A stretch of DNA of 56,598 nt from Gammaproteobacteria bacterium (GTDB lineage Bacteria > Pseudomonadota > Gammaproteobacteria > Pseudomonadales > Balneatricaceae), in contig JAAERS010000118.1 in NCBI GenBank assembly GCA_024230095.1, positions 1-56,598 of the forward strand, read 5' to 3'. The notes below the pieces were generated by a model. It was given only the letters and a program-made list of their open reading frames with translations. It searched no databases and had not been told where the DNA came from. Positions 10,622-20,462 of this stretch are shown here, piece after piece; position 1 is the first letter of the stretch, and the number at the start of each line of letters is the position of its first letter. The position numbers were made by a program, and so were the translations under genes.

Positions 10622-11029
10622 TTACGCGCCGAAGAAATAAGCAATCTCGCGCTCTGCCGATGTCGCTGAGTCAGAACCATGTACTGCATTGGCATCAATA
10701 GACTGAGCGAAGTCACGACGAATAGTGCCTTCAGCCGCTTCCTGTGGATTAGTTGCACCCATCAGTTCACGATTTTTATCAATAGCACCTTCGCCTTCCA
10801 ATACCTGCACAACAACAGGACCCGAAGTCATAAATGCAACCAAATCACCGAAGAAAGGGCGCTCTTTGTGCTCGGCGTAGAAGCCTTGAGCTTCAACGTC
10901 GCTCAGTTGCTTCATTTCCATGTTAACAATTTTCAGGCCATTGCTCTCGAAGCGAGAAACGATTTTGCCTACTACATTCTTAGCTACCGCATCAGGCTTG
11001 ATGATGGATAACGTACGTTCTACCGCCAT
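10622..11029 (-). CDS. ndk: Nucleoside diphosphate kinase
   Basis: Ndk transfers the gamma-phosphate between NTPs and NDPs through a phospho-histidine. The 135-aa protein has the IIKPDAV start motif, the Kpn-loop region, and the active-site segment NAVHGSDS with catalytic His. It ends at YFFGA, a few residues shorter than the E. coli protein but with the whole catalytic core. A GGAGA ribosome binding site precedes the ATG. Confidence 0.97.
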   Translation of the reverse strand: MAVERTLSIIKPDAVAKNVVGKIVSRFESNGLKIVNMEMKQLSDVEAQGFYAEHKERPFFGDLVAFMTSGPVVVQVLEGEGAIDKNRELMGATNPQEAAEGTIRRDFAQSIDANAVHGSDSATSAEREIAYFFGA

Positions 11030-11117
11030 GGGATTTCTCCAACAAAGAAAAGTTAATAAGACGAGTTAAAAATTCGACGCGAAATTATATCTAAATAACC
11101 AACTAATGTCAGCTTAT

Positions 11118-11318
11118 TTATTCAGCCTCGTCAATCCAAGCCATCTGAATAGCCTCAAGTATTTTCTCGCCACAACGCTGAGGATCGTCATCAAAATCTG
11201 GCAACTCCATTACCCATGCCATCAAGTCGGTAAAACGCACTTGTTCGGGGTCTACGTCAGGCTTGCTGTCATACAGTTCAATGGCGATATCTAGGGTATC
11301 AGTCCACTTCAAAGTCAT
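11118..11318 (-). CDS. iscX: Fe-S cluster assembly protein IscX
   Basis: This 66-aa acidic protein is of the IscX (YfhJ) family, which binds IscS and iron and modulates cluster assembly. It shows [13 protein letters not shown], the DPExVRFTDLxxWV motif and an acidic C-terminus, all typical. It is the distal gene of the isc operon, 9 nt after fdx. Confidence 0.95.
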   Translation of the reverse strand: MTLKWTDTLDIAIELYDSKPDVDPEQVRFTDLMAWVMELPDFDDDPQRCGEKILEAIQMAWIDEAE

Positions 11319-11327
11319 TGTCGCTCC

Positions 11328-11666
11328 TTAATGATTTTCAGACACGATATTGATGGTATATTTGGGAATCTCTACCACCAAATCTTGATCCGCCACCTCA
11401 GCTTGGCAACCCAAACGTGACTCAGGCTCAAGCCCCCATGCCTTGTCTAGCATGTCATCTTCTAATTCATCGGACTCAAGCAGCGAGTCAAAGCCCTCAC
11501 GCACGATCACATGACAAGTAGTGCAAGCACAAGATTTCTCACAGGCATGCTCCAGCTCAATATCATTAGCTAGAGCGACATCAAGCACGGTCTCTCCAGC
11601 TTCAGCCTCCACCGCCAAACCGGTCGGGCATAAGTCTTCATGAGGCAAAAATACAATCTGAGGCAT
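11328..11666 (-). CDS. fdx: ISC-system 2Fe-2S ferredoxin
   Basis: Electron donor for Fe-S cluster assembly on IscU. From the ATG at 11666 the protein has 112 residues, with 2Fe-2S ligands at C42, C48, C51 and C87 in the ISC adrenodoxin-like pattern (CEKSCACTTC). The reading frame is open further upstream into hscA. The start MPQIVFLPHEDLCP matches the family N-terminus, so I chose it over the longer form. Confidence 0.95.
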   Translation of the reverse strand: MPQIVFLPHEDLCPTGLAVEAEAGETVLDVALANDIELEHACEKSCACTTCHVIVREGFDSLLESDELEDDMLDKAWGLEPESRLGCQAEVADQDLVVEIPKYTINIVSENH

Positions 11667-11679
11667 CTTGTTTTCTCTA

Positions 11680-13554
11680 TTAAATATTATCAACGGCTTT
11701 GCCGGCCAACGCACGCTTTATCGAATCATCCATGCGTCGCGAAGCAAACTCGTCGGTAGCCTTAGCCAAGACATCAATTTGCTTTGTTATGGCATGATGG
11801 TCATCACCCCCGCGGGCGACTATAAGGGCTTCCATTTGTGTCACAATAGTTTGCTGCTCAACCGTAGTTAGTAGGCGCTCACCATCGGCCTGCATGGCAA
11901 CAGCAATAGCCTCTAACAAGCGATCGGCTTCAACTTGCTGTTCACGTAAACTACGAGCACCACGGTCTTCGGCAACATTGCTCCAAGAAGCCTTTATCAT
12001 ATCAGCAATCTGGTTTTCAGACAGGCCATATGACGGCTTAACCTGTATCGTAGCCGCCACTCCAGATGCGAGCTCACGAGCACTGACTTCCAACAAACCA
12101 TCGGCATCCACCTGGAAGGTCACCCGAATTTTTGCTGCTCCCGCCGCCATAGGCGGGATACCTCGTAACTCAAAACGTGACAAAGAGCGACAGTCTTGCA
12201 CCAAATCTCGTTCACCTTGTAATACATGCACGACCATCGCCGTTTGACCATCTTGATAGGTAGTAAAATCCTGAGCACGAGCTACGGGAATGGGCGTATT
12301 GCGGTCAATGACCTTCTCCACCAACCCCCCCATGGTTTCCAAGCCCAAGGACAAGGGCAACACATCAAGCAACAGCATCTCTTCGCCAGCCTGATTACCT
12401 ACTAACACATCCGCCTGACGCGCCGCGCCTAGAGCAACCACACGATCAGGATCAATGCTGGTCAAAGGCGGCTTATCAAACAGTTCGGCGACACGCTCCT
12501 GTACCCGAATAGCCCGCGTGGAACCGCCAACCATCACAACCTGATCAACTTCAGCAACACCAAGGCCAGCATCACGCAGGGTCTTCTTAGTGGCTCGCAA
12601 AGCTTTAGCTATAATAGGATCCAACAAACTATTTAACTTCTCACGATCCAGCTCTACATCCAATGGACAACTGACACCCGGCCAACCCGCAAATGATAGG
12701 TCTGTCGCGCTAACTTGGCTCAATGCCTCCTTCGCTGTGCGGGCTTGACGCAGCAAAAAGCGCTGTTGAGAAAGGTTTAAATTAACGATGTCCCGTTGCT
12801 GGCAGACCCAGTCGGCAATAGCATGATCAAAATCATCACCACCTAGAGCAGAATCACCACCAGTAGACAAAACTTGAAATACGCCCTTTTGCATACGCAA
12901 AACAGAAATATCAAACGTGCCACCACCCAAATCAAAAACGGCGATGGTGCCTTGTTTTTCATTATCAAGACCATAGGCAACAGCCGCCGCCGTAGGCTCA
13001 TTTAACAGCCGCAATACCTGAATACCTGCTAGGGTAGCGGCATCTTTGGTAGCTTGGCGCTGGGCATCATCGAAATAGGCAGGCACGGTAATTACAGCAC
13101 CCACGAGCTCACCACCCAAGCTCGCTTCACCACGCTGCGCCAGCACTCGCAAGATATCAGCGGATACCTGCACCGGGCTCTTTAACCCGGCCGTCGTATG
13201 CAACATCGGCATACCGTCTTCACAGGCTTCAAACACATAAGGCATGCTCTCACCCAGGCGGGTGACATCCTGCAATCCGCGCCCCATAAGCCGCTTCACG
13301 GACATGATCGTATTCGGCGCATCATCAACAACATGCTGCAGCGCCTTTGACCCAACTTGTGGCAGTTCATCCAAACGATAGCGCACCACAGAAGGCAGCA
13401 AATGCCCTCCCAAAGAATTGGGTAACGTCTCAGCGCGACCACTTCGCACCGTGGCCACCAGCGAATGCGTCGTACCTAAATCGATACCCACAGCGAACTT
13501 GCGCTGATGAGGCTTGGCACTTTGACCTGGTTCGGCAATTTGTAGAAGGGCCAT
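11680..13554 (-). CDS. hscA: Hsp70-type chaperone HscA for Fe-S cluster transfer
   Basis: HscA is the ATP-driven chaperone that binds IscU with HscB and drives cluster transfer. The 624-aa protein has the Hsp70 ATPase motifs [25 protein letters not shown] and [11 protein letters not shown]. The substrate-binding domain and helical lid follow. Length fits HscA, which is shorter at the C-terminus than DnaK. It lies 11 nt downstream of hscB. Confidence 0.97.
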   Translation of the reverse strand: MALLQIAEPGQSAKPHQRKFAVGIDLGTTHSLVATVRSGRAETLPNSLGGHLLPSVVRYRLDELPQVGSKALQHVVDDAPNTIMSVKRLMGRGLQDVTRLGESMPYVFEACEDGMPMLHTTAGLKSPVQVSADILRVLAQRGEASLGGELVGAVITVPAYFDDAQRQATKDAATLAGIQVLRLLNEPTAAAVAYGLDNEKQGTIAVFDLGGGTFDISVLRMQKGVFQVLSTGGDSALGGDDFDHAIADWVCQQRDIVNLNLSQQRFLLRQARTAKEALSQVSATDLSFAGWPGVSCPLDVELDREKLNSLLDPIIAKALRATKKTLRDAGLGVAEVDQVVMVGGSTRAIRVQERVAELFDKPPLTSIDPDRVVALGAARQADVLVGNQAGEEMLLLDVLPLSLGLETMGGLVEKVIDRNTPIPVARAQDFTTYQDGQTAMVVHVLQGERDLVQDCRSLSRFELRGIPPMAAGAAKIRVTFQVDADGLLEVSARELASGVAATIQVKPSYGLSENQIADMIKASWSNVAEDRGARSLREQQVEADRLLEAIAVAMQADGERLLTTVEQQTIVTQMEALIVARGGDDHHAITKQIDVLAKATDEFASRRMDDSIKRALAGKAVDNI

Positions 13555-13565
13555 ATATTCTTCTC

Positions 13566-14093
13566 TTAATCCAGCAGCCGACCTTCAAGGTCGTTGCACT
13601 CCTGTTGTAATTTGTCGATAAACTGCAGCTTACGCACAACTGTTTCTGCAAGCTCAAACTGAGCGTCATTATAAGCAACGGCAAATTCTCCCTGCAGCTT
13701 ATTATGCATAATCAATAGCTCGTCAGCCAAGCCATCCAACTGAGCTTCCACATCGGCTGCCAATGGCAACTCCTCCATGCGCTCTCGCAACTGCATCTGC
13801 TGCAATAGAAAGTCCATAGGCATACTAGTATTGGTGGGCGCCAAGGGTTCCATACCTTGCAATTCCAACAAATAGATGGCGCGGCGCAATGGAGAACGCA
13901 GCACACCGTAGGCCTGATTCAAATAGGAGGTAATCTGCACAGCTACCCGCTGCTCAGCATCGGTAGCCACGGCAAAACGATCGGGATGATAGATCTGCTG
14001 TAATTGACGATGACGATCCACCAAAGCCGTCAAATCAACCTGAAAGGCTATGGGTAAATCATAACTGCTGAAATAATCTTTGCTTAAATCCAC
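13566..14093 (-). CDS. hscB: J-domain co-chaperone HscB
   Basis: HscB stimulates HscA ATPase and delivers IscU. The 175-aa protein has an N-terminal J-domain with the HPD motif (YHPDRF, about residues 36-41) and a C-terminal three-helix IscU-binding domain. Its place between iscA and hscA is standard. Confidence 0.96.
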   Translation of the reverse strand: MDLSKDYFSSYDLPIAFQVDLTALVDRHRQLQQIYHPDRFAVATDAEQRVAVQITSYLNQAYGVLRSPLRRAIYLLELQGMEPLAPTNTSMPMDFLLQQMQLRERMEELPLAADVEAQLDGLADELLIMHNKLQGEFAVAYNDAQFELAETVVRKLQFIDKLQQECNDLEGRLLD

Positions 14094-14161
14094 TTATTGC
14101 GCTTCCTAACGGATCTGAACCAGCCAGTCTATTCCAGCATCGGGGATAACTAGGGTATGCC

Positions 14162-14485
14162 TTAAACGTTAAAGCTCTCGCCACACCCGCACTCGTTCTT
14201 GGCGTTAGGGTTGTTGAACTGGAAACCTTCATTTAGGCCTTCCTTAACATAATCCAATTCTGTACCGTCAAGATAGACCATGCTTTTTGGATCAATAATA
14301 ACCTTGACACCACGAGATTCAAATACTGTATCTTCGGTCGCCATCTCATCTACAAATTCCAACACATACGCCATACCTGAGCAACCGGTGGTGCGCACAC
14401 CTAGACGCACACCCACACCCTGACCACGATTAGCTAGGTAGCGGTTAACATGATCAGCAGCGGCTTGTGACATAGAAATACCCAT
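14162..14485 (-). CDS. iscA: A-type Fe-S carrier IscA
   Basis: IscA carries Fe-S clusters or iron to apo-targets. The 107-aa protein keeps the three conserved cysteines: C35 (GCSG) and C99/C101 in the C-terminal ECGCG motif. It lies 12 nt after iscU. Confidence 0.96.
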   Translation of the reverse strand: MGISMSQAAADHVNRYLANRGQGVGVRLGVRTTGCSGMAYVLEFVDEMATEDTVFESRGVKVIIDPKSMVYLDGTELDYVKEGLNEGFQFNNPNAKNECGCGESFNV

Positions 14486-14497
14486 ACTGAACTCCTA

Positions 14498-14875
14498 TTA
14501 TTGCTTGCTCTTATAATCATCAATGGCGGCCTTAATAGCATCTTCCGCCAAAACAGAACAATGGATTTTGACTGGCGGCAACGCCAACTCTTCGGAGATG
14601 GCCGCATTGCGAATATCACCCGCCTCTTCCAAAGTCATTCCTCGCATCCACTCAGTAACCAGAGAGCTAGAAGCAATAGCCGAACCGCAGCCATAAGTCT
14701 TAAACTTGGCGTCTTCAATGACACCCTCATCACTGACTTTAATTTGCAAGCGCATTACATCGCCGCATGCCGGCGCACCCACCATGCCAGTGCCAACTTG
14801 AGAGTCAGCTTCATCCATTTTCCCCACATTACGCGGGTTTTCGTAATGATCAATAACTTGTTCGCTGTATGCCAT
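14498..14875 (-). CDS. iscU: Fe-S cluster scaffold IscU
   Basis: IscU is the scaffold on which 2Fe-2S clusters form. The 125-aa protein keeps cluster ligands C37, C63 and C106, the modulating Asp D39, and the HscA-recognition motif LPPVK (residues 99-103). A GAGG-like ribosome binding site precedes the ATG, and it sits 42 nt after iscS. Confidence 0.97.
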   Translation of the reverse strand: MAYSEQVIDHYENPRNVGKMDEADSQVGTGMVGAPACGDVMRLQIKVSDEGVIEDAKFKTYGCGSAIASSSLVTEWMRGMTLEEAGDIRNAAISEELALPPVKIHCSVLAEDAIKAAIDDYKSKQ

Positions 14876-14917
14876 GACCTTATACCTCTTAAATTCTTTC
14901 TAAATACTGGGAGCAAT

Positions 14918-16132
14918 TTAGTGGGCTGACCACTGTACGCTATTTAAATCAACTCCATCTTTGTACATATCCCACAAAGGTGACAATTCACGCAGCTTAA
15001 TAACTGCCTTGCGCACTTGCTCAATAGCCTGATCCACTTCGGCCTCTGTGGTAAAACGCCCTATACTAAAACGGATTGAACTGTGGGCCAATTCGTCATT
15101 CATACCTAATGCACGCAGCACATAGGACGGCTCTAGACTCGCGGATGTACAGGCCGAACCCGAAGACACCGCCAAATCGCGCAAAGACATTAGCAAAGAC
15201 TCGCCTTCGACAAAGTTGAAACTAATATTCGCATTGCCAGCTATGCGCTGGTCATGGGAGCCATTTAAATAAACCTCCTCCATGTCTTTAACGCCATCCC
15301 ACAAACGTTGGCGCAATACCATCAAACGAGAGCTTTCACTTTCCATCTCATCCTTAGCGATAGCAAAAGCCGCACCCATGCCCACTATTTGATGGGTCGC
15401 CAGAGTGCCAGAACGCATACCACGCTCGTGGCCACCACCATGTATCTGTGCTTCTAGGCGCACACGCGGTTTACGGCGCACATACAAGGCACCGATTCCC
15501 TTAGGGCCATAGACCTTATGCGCAGAGAATGACATCAGGTCAACTTTCATGGCCTCAGTATCAATAACGATCTTACCCGCACTCTGAGCGGCATCAACAT
15601 GGAACAGCACTTTGGCTGCTCGAGTGATCTCACCAATGGCGGCAATGTCAGTCACCACACCAATTTCATTATTCACATGCATCAAAGACACCAGTATCGT
15701 GTCCTCACGCATGGCGCCCTGCACCATGGCCGGCGTAATAATGCCATCACTACCCGGATCCAAATAGGTCACCTCAAAGTCTTCTCGCTCCAACTGGCGA
15801 CAAGTATCCAAAACCGCTTTATGCTCAATTTTGGACGTAATAATGTGCTTACCCTTTTTATGGTAAAAATGCGCCACACCCTTGATCGCCAAATTATTAG
15901 ACTCTGTAGCGCCTGAAGTCCAGACGATCTCACGGGGATCGGCATTAATCAAATCAGCCACTTGGCGGCGCGCGGTTTCAACCGCTTCTTCGGCTTGCCA
16001 GCCATACAAATGCGAGCGCGATGCCGGGTTACCAAAGTTACCTTCTTGGGTTAGGCAATCACACATCAACTTAGCTACACGCGGATCAACTGGTGTAGTT
16101 GCTGAATAATCCAAATACAAAGGCAGTTTCAT
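14918..16132 (-). CDS. iscS: Cysteine desulfurase IscS
   Basis: This PLP enzyme takes sulfur from cysteine to form a persulfide for Fe-S clusters and tRNA thiolation. The 404-aa protein has the PLP lysine in [12 protein letters not shown] and the catalytic cysteine loop [17 protein letters not shown]. The N-terminal [14 protein letters not shown] is typical. It is full length and follows iscR by 60 nt. Confidence 0.97.
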   Translation of the reverse strand: MKLPLYLDYSATTPVDPRVAKLMCDCLTQEGNFGNPASRSHLYGWQAEEAVETARRQVADLINADPREIVWTSGATESNNLAIKGVAHFYHKKGKHIITSKIEHKAVLDTCRQLEREDFEVTYLDPGSDGIITPAMVQGAMREDTILVSLMHVNNEIGVVTDIAAIGEITRAAKVLFHVDAAQSAGKIVIDTEAMKVDLMSFSAHKVYGPKGIGALYVRRKPRVRLEAQIHGGGHERGMRSGTLATHQIVGMGAAFAIAKDEMESESSRLMVLRQRLWDGVKDMEEVYLNGSHDQRIAGNANISFNFVEGESLLMSLRDLAVSSGSACTSASLEPSYVLRALGMNDELAHSSIRFSIGRFTTEAEVDQAIEQVRKAVIKLRELSPLWDMYKDGVDLNSVQWSAH

Positions 16133-16192
16133 TTATCTAATACTCCGCCACCTAAATACTAGGCGGCTACTATGTTAAAAAATAATCTATTT

Positions 16193-16663
16193 CTACGAGA
16201 CAAAATGCAATGGCGTCGACTCAGACGTCTTCTTCACCTGAGTGCGAGCCACCAGTTGCACATCTCTTCTGGCCACCAGGTCGGACAAAGTAATGCCCAT
16301 AAGAAAACCATGGATTTGCGCACTAAGGTCAGACCACAAATGATGAGTCAGACAGGTCTCACCACCTTGGCAGCCACTGGACCCCTGGCAACCAGTGGCA
16401 TCAACAGATTCATTGACAGCATCAATCACTGCCGCAACATGTATATCAGCACAGTCACGACTTAAACGATAGCCACCACCTGGGCCACGCACACTATCAA
16501 CTAACCCCTGCCGACGCAGCTTAGAGAACAACTGCTCCAAGTAGGACAGTGAAATATCCTGACGAGCAGAAATATCCGCCAAACTTATGGGTTTGTCATT
16601 GGCATGCAAAGCTAAGTCGAGCATTGCTGTGACTGCATAACGCCCTTTGGTGGTAAGTTTCAT
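16193..16663 (-). CDS. iscR: Fe-S sensing transcriptional regulator IscR
   Basis: IscR is an Rrf2-family regulator that represses the isc operon when it carries a 2Fe-2S cluster. Starting at the ATG at 16663 gives 156 residues and puts the cluster ligands at C92, C98, C104 and H107, the same numbering as E. coli IscR. A longer frame from a GTG at 16711 adds 16 non-conserved residues. It has an AGGG sequence upstream and cannot be excluded. A matching type 1 IscR operator lies upstream. Confidence 0.95.
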   Translation of the reverse strand: MKLTTKGRYAVTAMLDLALHANDKPISLADISARQDISLSYLEQLFSKLRRQGLVDSVRGPGGGYRLSRDCADIHVAAVIDAVNESVDATGCQGSSGCQGGETCLTHHLWSDLSAQIHGFLMGITLSDLVARRDVQLVARTQVKKTSESTPLHFVS

Positions 16664-16751
16664 TGCCTGAGCTGCCCGTAGCTGCGTTAATATTGACCTG
16701 CTTGCATCCACATTTATTACCCTATGGAGTCAACAAATCTTAAGTAGGGCA

Positions 16752-16785
16752 ATTTTACTAAAAACCTACTAATTTAGTCAAGTAT
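16752..16785 (-). promoter_or_regulatory. isc operon promoter with type 1 IscR operator
   Basis: On the minus strand the -35 box TTGACT (81-76 of the 16700s) is followed by an 18-bp spacer and a -10 box TAAAAT (57-52). Over the -35/spacer lies a 24-bp element (16785-16762) beginning ATACTTGACTAAATTAGT. This agrees closely with the type 1 IscR consensus (ATA..., GACT, AGT half-sites). It predicts repression of the whole operon by holo-IscR, as in E. coli. Confidence 0.78.
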
Positions 16786-16809
16786 ATATCTGACAAAACT
16801 GTAAGGTTA

Positions 16810-17601
16810 TTACACTGACTTAACATCAGCTTCAGTTTGTTCATTAGCGCACTCAATAGCCGCACTAAAATCTTCGTCTTTGAGCTCTGGCAGAGCCTCA
16901 TCCTCATAGGACGCATCCATTTCCCGCATCTTCTGTGCCATGCACTCCAGCTTGCGATCTACCGCATGCATATGATCCAGCATCACACCCATGGACTTAG
17001 CCACTGGGTCAGGCATATCTGGGCTCATACCATAGGCATCGAATTTTTCAGCCATATCTTTTTGCACCTGTGCCGTATCCGCCTTATCTTGCTGGGTAAT
17101 AATACGGCCTGGGATACCGACCACCGTCGCTCCAGCTGGCACTTCTTTGGTCACTACAGCATTAGACCCCACCTTGGCATTCTTACCAACCTCAAAAGGT
17201 CCTAATATTTTTGCTCCAGCACCCACCACAACGCCATCATTCAAAGTTGGGTGGCGCTTGCCTTTGCTCCAACTAGTACCACCTAAGGTGACACCATGGT
17301 ACAAGGTGACATCGTCGGCTATTATAGCTGTTTCACCAATCACAACACCCATACCGTGATCAATAAAAAAGCGATTTCCTATCTGTGCACCCGGGTGAAT
17401 CTCAATGCCCGTCAACCAACGTGCCACCGTGGATAGAAAACGTGCTAGCCACTTTAAACGGCGTTGCCAGAACCAGTTGGAAACACGGTGAAACAAAAGG
17501 GCGTGCAAACCTGGATAGCAGGTCAACACCTCAACAAAATTTCGCGCCGCCGGATCGCGGTGGAAGACCGAAGAGATATCTTCTTTTATGTGCCTAAACA
17601 T
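16810..17601 (-). CDS. cysE: Serine O-acetyltransferase
   Basis: CysE makes O-acetylserine from serine and acetyl-CoA, the first step of cysteine synthesis. The 263-aa protein has an N-terminal helical domain and the left-handed beta-helix with hexapeptide repeats. Typical segments are [39 protein letters not shown] and VGIPGRII. The C-terminal tail of about 80 residues is acidic and longer than in short CysE proteins. Its position just before iscR links cysteine supply with Fe-S biogenesis, an arrangement seen in many proteobacteria. Confidence 0.95.
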   Translation of the reverse strand: MFRHIKEDISSVFHRDPAARNFVEVLTCYPGLHALLFHRVSNWFWQRRLKWLARFLSTVARWLTGIEIHPGAQIGNRFFIDHGMGVVIGETAIIADDVTLYHGVTLGGTSWSKGKRHPTLNDGVVVGAGAKILGPFEVGKNAKVGSNAVVTKEVPAGATVVGIPGRIITQQDKADTAQVQKDMAEKFDAYGMSPDMPDPVAKSMGVMLDHMHAVDRKLECMAQKMREMDASYEDEALPELKDEDFSAAIECANEQTEADVKSV

Positions 17602-17667
17602 AACCTGCTCCTAATGTATGGATAGCACGCTCAGCGGGCTATTAATATGTATTGTGGTGTCGATAGT

Positions 17668-18429
17668 TTAGTTTTTCAACATTTTTTGGGTAGCTGAAAG
17701 AATTCCACGCAAGACATTAGTTTCCACTTTATCCGGGCGTGCTCGCAAGTACAAACGACGCAGTCGTGGCATCAACTGACGTGGATTTTGCGGATCCAAA
17801 AAATCAATATCAATCAGTGTTTGCTGCATGTGCTCAAACAATCGCTCCAACTCATCATTGCTAGCTAGCTCAATATCCCAGTCGGTTCCCCACAGGGGCT
17901 GTTCAGCCGATTGCTGAGTAGCCGCTTCTTGCTTAGCCAAAACCCCTACTCGCAATTCATAAGCAATCACTTGCACGGCCGCGGCCAGATTCAAAGACGA
18001 AAAATTTTCATTGGTTGGTATGTGCATATGAAAGTTGCACTGCTGTAATTCTTCATTAGTCAGGCCACGATCTTCACGCCCAAACACAAGAGCCACCTCA
18101 TGTTGAGTTGCTTCTTGCAAGGCCTGGGTGGCTGTTTGACGAGGGCTCATCAAAGGCCAAGGAATATGGCGTGACCGAGCGCTGGTACCAATCACCAAAC
18201 CACAACCGGTAACAGCCTCAGGCAAGCTACTGACCACCTGCGCATTTTCCAATAAGTCCACCGCACCAGAAGAGCGCGCATCGGCCTTATCACTAGGGAA
18301 TTCTTGGGGCTCTACCAACACCAGCTTTGACAACCCCATGTTTTTCATGGCCCGAGCCACACCACCAATATTGCCTGGGTGAGAGGTGTTCACTAAAACA
18401 ATACGAATTCGAGACAGCAAGTCCTGCAT
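17668..18429 (-). CDS. trmJ: tRNA (cytidine/uridine-2'-O)-methyltransferase TrmJ
   Basis: TrmJ is a SPOUT-family enzyme that 2'-O-methylates position 32 of tRNA. The 253-aa protein begins with RIVLVNTSHPGNIGGVARAM and carries the trefoil-knot SAM motifs VFGREDRGLTNEEL and SLNLAAAVQVIAYELR. A C-terminal helical extension is present, as in E. coli TrmJ. trmJ next to cysE/iscR and divergent to suhB is the usual gammaproteobacterial order. Confidence 0.96.
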   Translation of the reverse strand: MQDLLSRIRIVLVNTSHPGNIGGVARAMKNMGLSKLVLVEPQEFPSDKADARSSGAVDLLENAQVVSSLPEAVTGCGLVIGTSARSRHIPWPLMSPRQTATQALQEATQHEVALVFGREDRGLTNEELQQCNFHMHIPTNENFSSLNLAAAVQVIAYELRVGVLAKQEAATQQSAEQPLWGTDWDIELASNDELERLFEHMQQTLIDIDFLDPQNPRQLMPRLRRLYLRARPDKVETNVLRGILSATQKMLKN

Positions 18430-18648
18430 GCAACTACCTTTTTGCTATAAATATGACAACCATAAATGAAAAAAACGCGCATCAATTAATCAAATCGATC
18501 AATTGTCGCGTAGTGCTGTAATCATAGCATTAATGTTTGCTATAATGATCGCCGAATTCTGACTCGCAGTTATTTGCGCGCAGTAAAGAGCCCTGCTTTG
18601 ATTGCTTAGCATGGTCTCAATGTTCTTTTAAATACCAGGTGAATTACT

Positions 18649-19431
18649 ATGCTGCCATTAATCAATATTGGCCTTCGTGCTGCCCGCAGTGCCAGCGAAC
18701 AAGTTGTCCGTTCCATGGAGCGACTAGACATGATCCATGATGAAGGTCAGGATTTAAACGAGCATCTGCGCAAACTATGCCAGAACACAGAAAAATCCAT
18801 TGCATACGAAATTCACAAGGCCCATCCAGAACAGGAAGTTATCGGCTTGTTTTCTGGTTCCATTAATACTCCAGACAACCCCAGCAACAAACAGTGGCGC
18901 GTTAATGCCATTGATGGCCTGGAGCAGTATGCCCACAGCCTGCCCATGTTTAGCCTCACCATGGCTTGTTACGAAGACGGCAAACTAACCCACTCTATTG
19001 TGATCAATTGCAGCAATGGCGATGAATACTGCGCCAGCAAGGGCCGAGGCGCTCACCTTAACGGTCGCCGTATTCGGGTCAGCAAACGCAAAGACGTCAA
19101 TAGCAGCCAACTCCATGGTGGATGCAGCAATAGCACCGACCTCATGGCACAGTTCGATCACCACCAAACCATTCAGCGCGGCCTATTCGAACAAGGCGCC
19201 AACCTTTATTCACAACTGGGTAACAGCTTGGCGTTGGCGTACGTAGCCTGTGGCCGCTTAGATGGCTTGTGGCACAGCCAAGTTGACGAAACCGTTGACG
19301 CTGCCCTGCTGCTAGCTCAAGAAGCCGGCGCCCTAATTGCTGATTTTAAAGGCGGTAAAGCACTGCATAACTCTGAGCTAGTTTGTGCCAACCCAAAGCT
19401 CCTTAAACACCTGCTAAAAGCAGTCAACTAA
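18649..19431 (+). CDS. suhB: SuhB / inositol monophosphatase-family protein with degenerate active site
   Basis: Aligned by eye to E. coli SuhB, this 260-aa protein is clearly orthologous: the start resembles MxPxxNIxxRAAR, and GRGAHLNG, LALAYVACGRLDG and the C-terminal EAGALIADFKGG are all recognisable. The IMPase metal site is damaged. The usual E67-E68 are L67-F68, the first Asp of the DPxDGT motif is N86 (NAIDGL), and the conserved T-N after it is lost. D89 and the late Asp (VDAALLL) remain. Loss of phosphatase activity is inferred. In E. coli SuhB also acts as an rRNA antitermination factor, and a catalytic-site mutant still complements, which could explain retention. Divergent from trmJ; a -10-like TATAAT lies at 18541-18546. 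Confidence 0.88.
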   Translation: MLPLINIGLRAARSASEQVVRSMERLDMIHDEGQDLNEHLRKLCQNTEKSIAYEIHKAHPEQEVIGLFSGSINTPDNPSNKQWRVNAIDGLEQYAHSLPMFSLTMACYEDGKLTHSIVINCSNGDEYCASKGRGAHLNGRRIRVSKRKDVNSSQLHGGCSNSTDLMAQFDHHQTIQRGLFEQGANLYSQLGNSLALAYVACGRLDGLWHSQVDETVDAALLLAQEAGALIADFKGGKALHNSELVCANPKLLKHLLKAVN

Positions 19432-19450
19432 GCACCTTTAAACAGCAACA

Positions 19451-19478
19451 AAAAAGGGGCTGTGCAGCCCCTTTTTTT
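19451..19478. terminator. Bidirectional intrinsic terminator between suhB and secF
   Basis: A perfect 7-bp stem (GGGGCTG at 19456-19462, CAGCCCC at 19465-19471, loop TG) is preceded by an A-run and followed by a run of seven Ts. It sits between the convergent suhB (+) and secF (-) genes and can serve both directions. Confidence 0.93.
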
Positions 19479-19494
19479 CGCCTGAATTATCTAG

Positions 19495-20451
19495 CTATTT
19501 GTTTTCGTCTTCAAAGTCTTGCATGTCAACTTCAAAGCCTTCGCCTTCTATAACATCTTCTTTCGGTGGGATAATTAAGTCTTGCTGACTAACACCCAAT
19601 GCCAACAACACGTTGCTGGCCACATAGATAGAAGAGTAAGTACCGACAACCACACCAATCAATAGCGCCAAAGCAAAACCATGAATAAGCTCGCCGCCAA
19701 AGATAAACAGGGCCAGCAATACCAAGATAGTAGTCACCGATGTCACCAAGGTACGACCCAAAGTTTGCGATAAGGACTCATTGATAATCTCTATGGAAGT
19801 GCCTTTGCGCAACTTACGGAAGTTTTCTCGAATACGGTCGGATACCACAATGGTATCGTTCAGTGAATAACCAATGACCGCCAAAATAGCCGCCAACACA
19901 GTCAGATCGAAATCCAACTGCAATACGGAAAATACACCCAGTACGATCAGTACGTCGTGCGCCAAAGCCACTACGGCACCAACTGAAAACTTCAATTGAA
20001 AACGAAAGGCCACATAAAGCATGACAATGGCCAAAGCCAATAGCATACCCAGACCACCCTTCTCAGTAAGCTCCTCACCGACCTGTGCTCCCACGTATTC
20101 GCTACGGCGCAATTCGATGTTGGCATCTGAACCAGACTGCAACACGGCAAGTATTTCCTCACCTACCTTGTCATTGAAAGCTTGACCTAGGCGCACCAAC
20201 ACATCGCGATCGGAACCAAAGTTCTGCACCACCGCATCATCAAAGCCAGCACTTTGCAACTGGCCACGCACACTCACCAAATCAGGCGCCTGGTCGTAGC
20301 CAACCTCCACCAAAGTACCGCCGGTAAAGTCCAAACCAAACTGCAGCTTATTAATCGCCAAAGAAGCCACAGCCACCAATATCAAGACCATGGACACGGC
20401 TGCCGCAACTTTGCGTAGAGCCATAAAGTTAATTACTTTTACATTACTCAT
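19495..20451 (-). CDS. secF: Protein translocase subunit SecF
   Basis: SecF works with SecD in the inner membrane to use the proton-motive force in late protein export. The 318-aa protein has six predicted transmembrane segments, the periplasmic FGLDFTGGTLVEV motif, and the RND-like VIGYSLNDTIVVSDRIRENF segment with conserved Asp/Arg. It lies 11 nt after secD. Confidence 0.97.
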   Translation of the reverse strand: MSNVKVINFMALRKVAAAVSMVLILVAVASLAINKLQFGLDFTGGTLVEVGYDQAPDLVSVRGQLQSAGFDDAVVQNFGSDRDVLVRLGQAFNDKVGEEILAVLQSGSDANIELRRSEYVGAQVGEELTEKGGLGMLLALAIVMLYVAFRFQLKFSVGAVVALAHDVLIVLGVFSVLQLDFDLTVLAAILAVIGYSLNDTIVVSDRIRENFRKLRKGTSIEIINESLSQTLGRTLVTSVTTILVLLALFIFGGELIHGFALALLIGVVVGTYSSIYVASNVLLALGVSQQDLIIPPKEDVIEGEGFEVDMQDFEDENK

Positions 20452-20462
20452 GTCACTACCCC

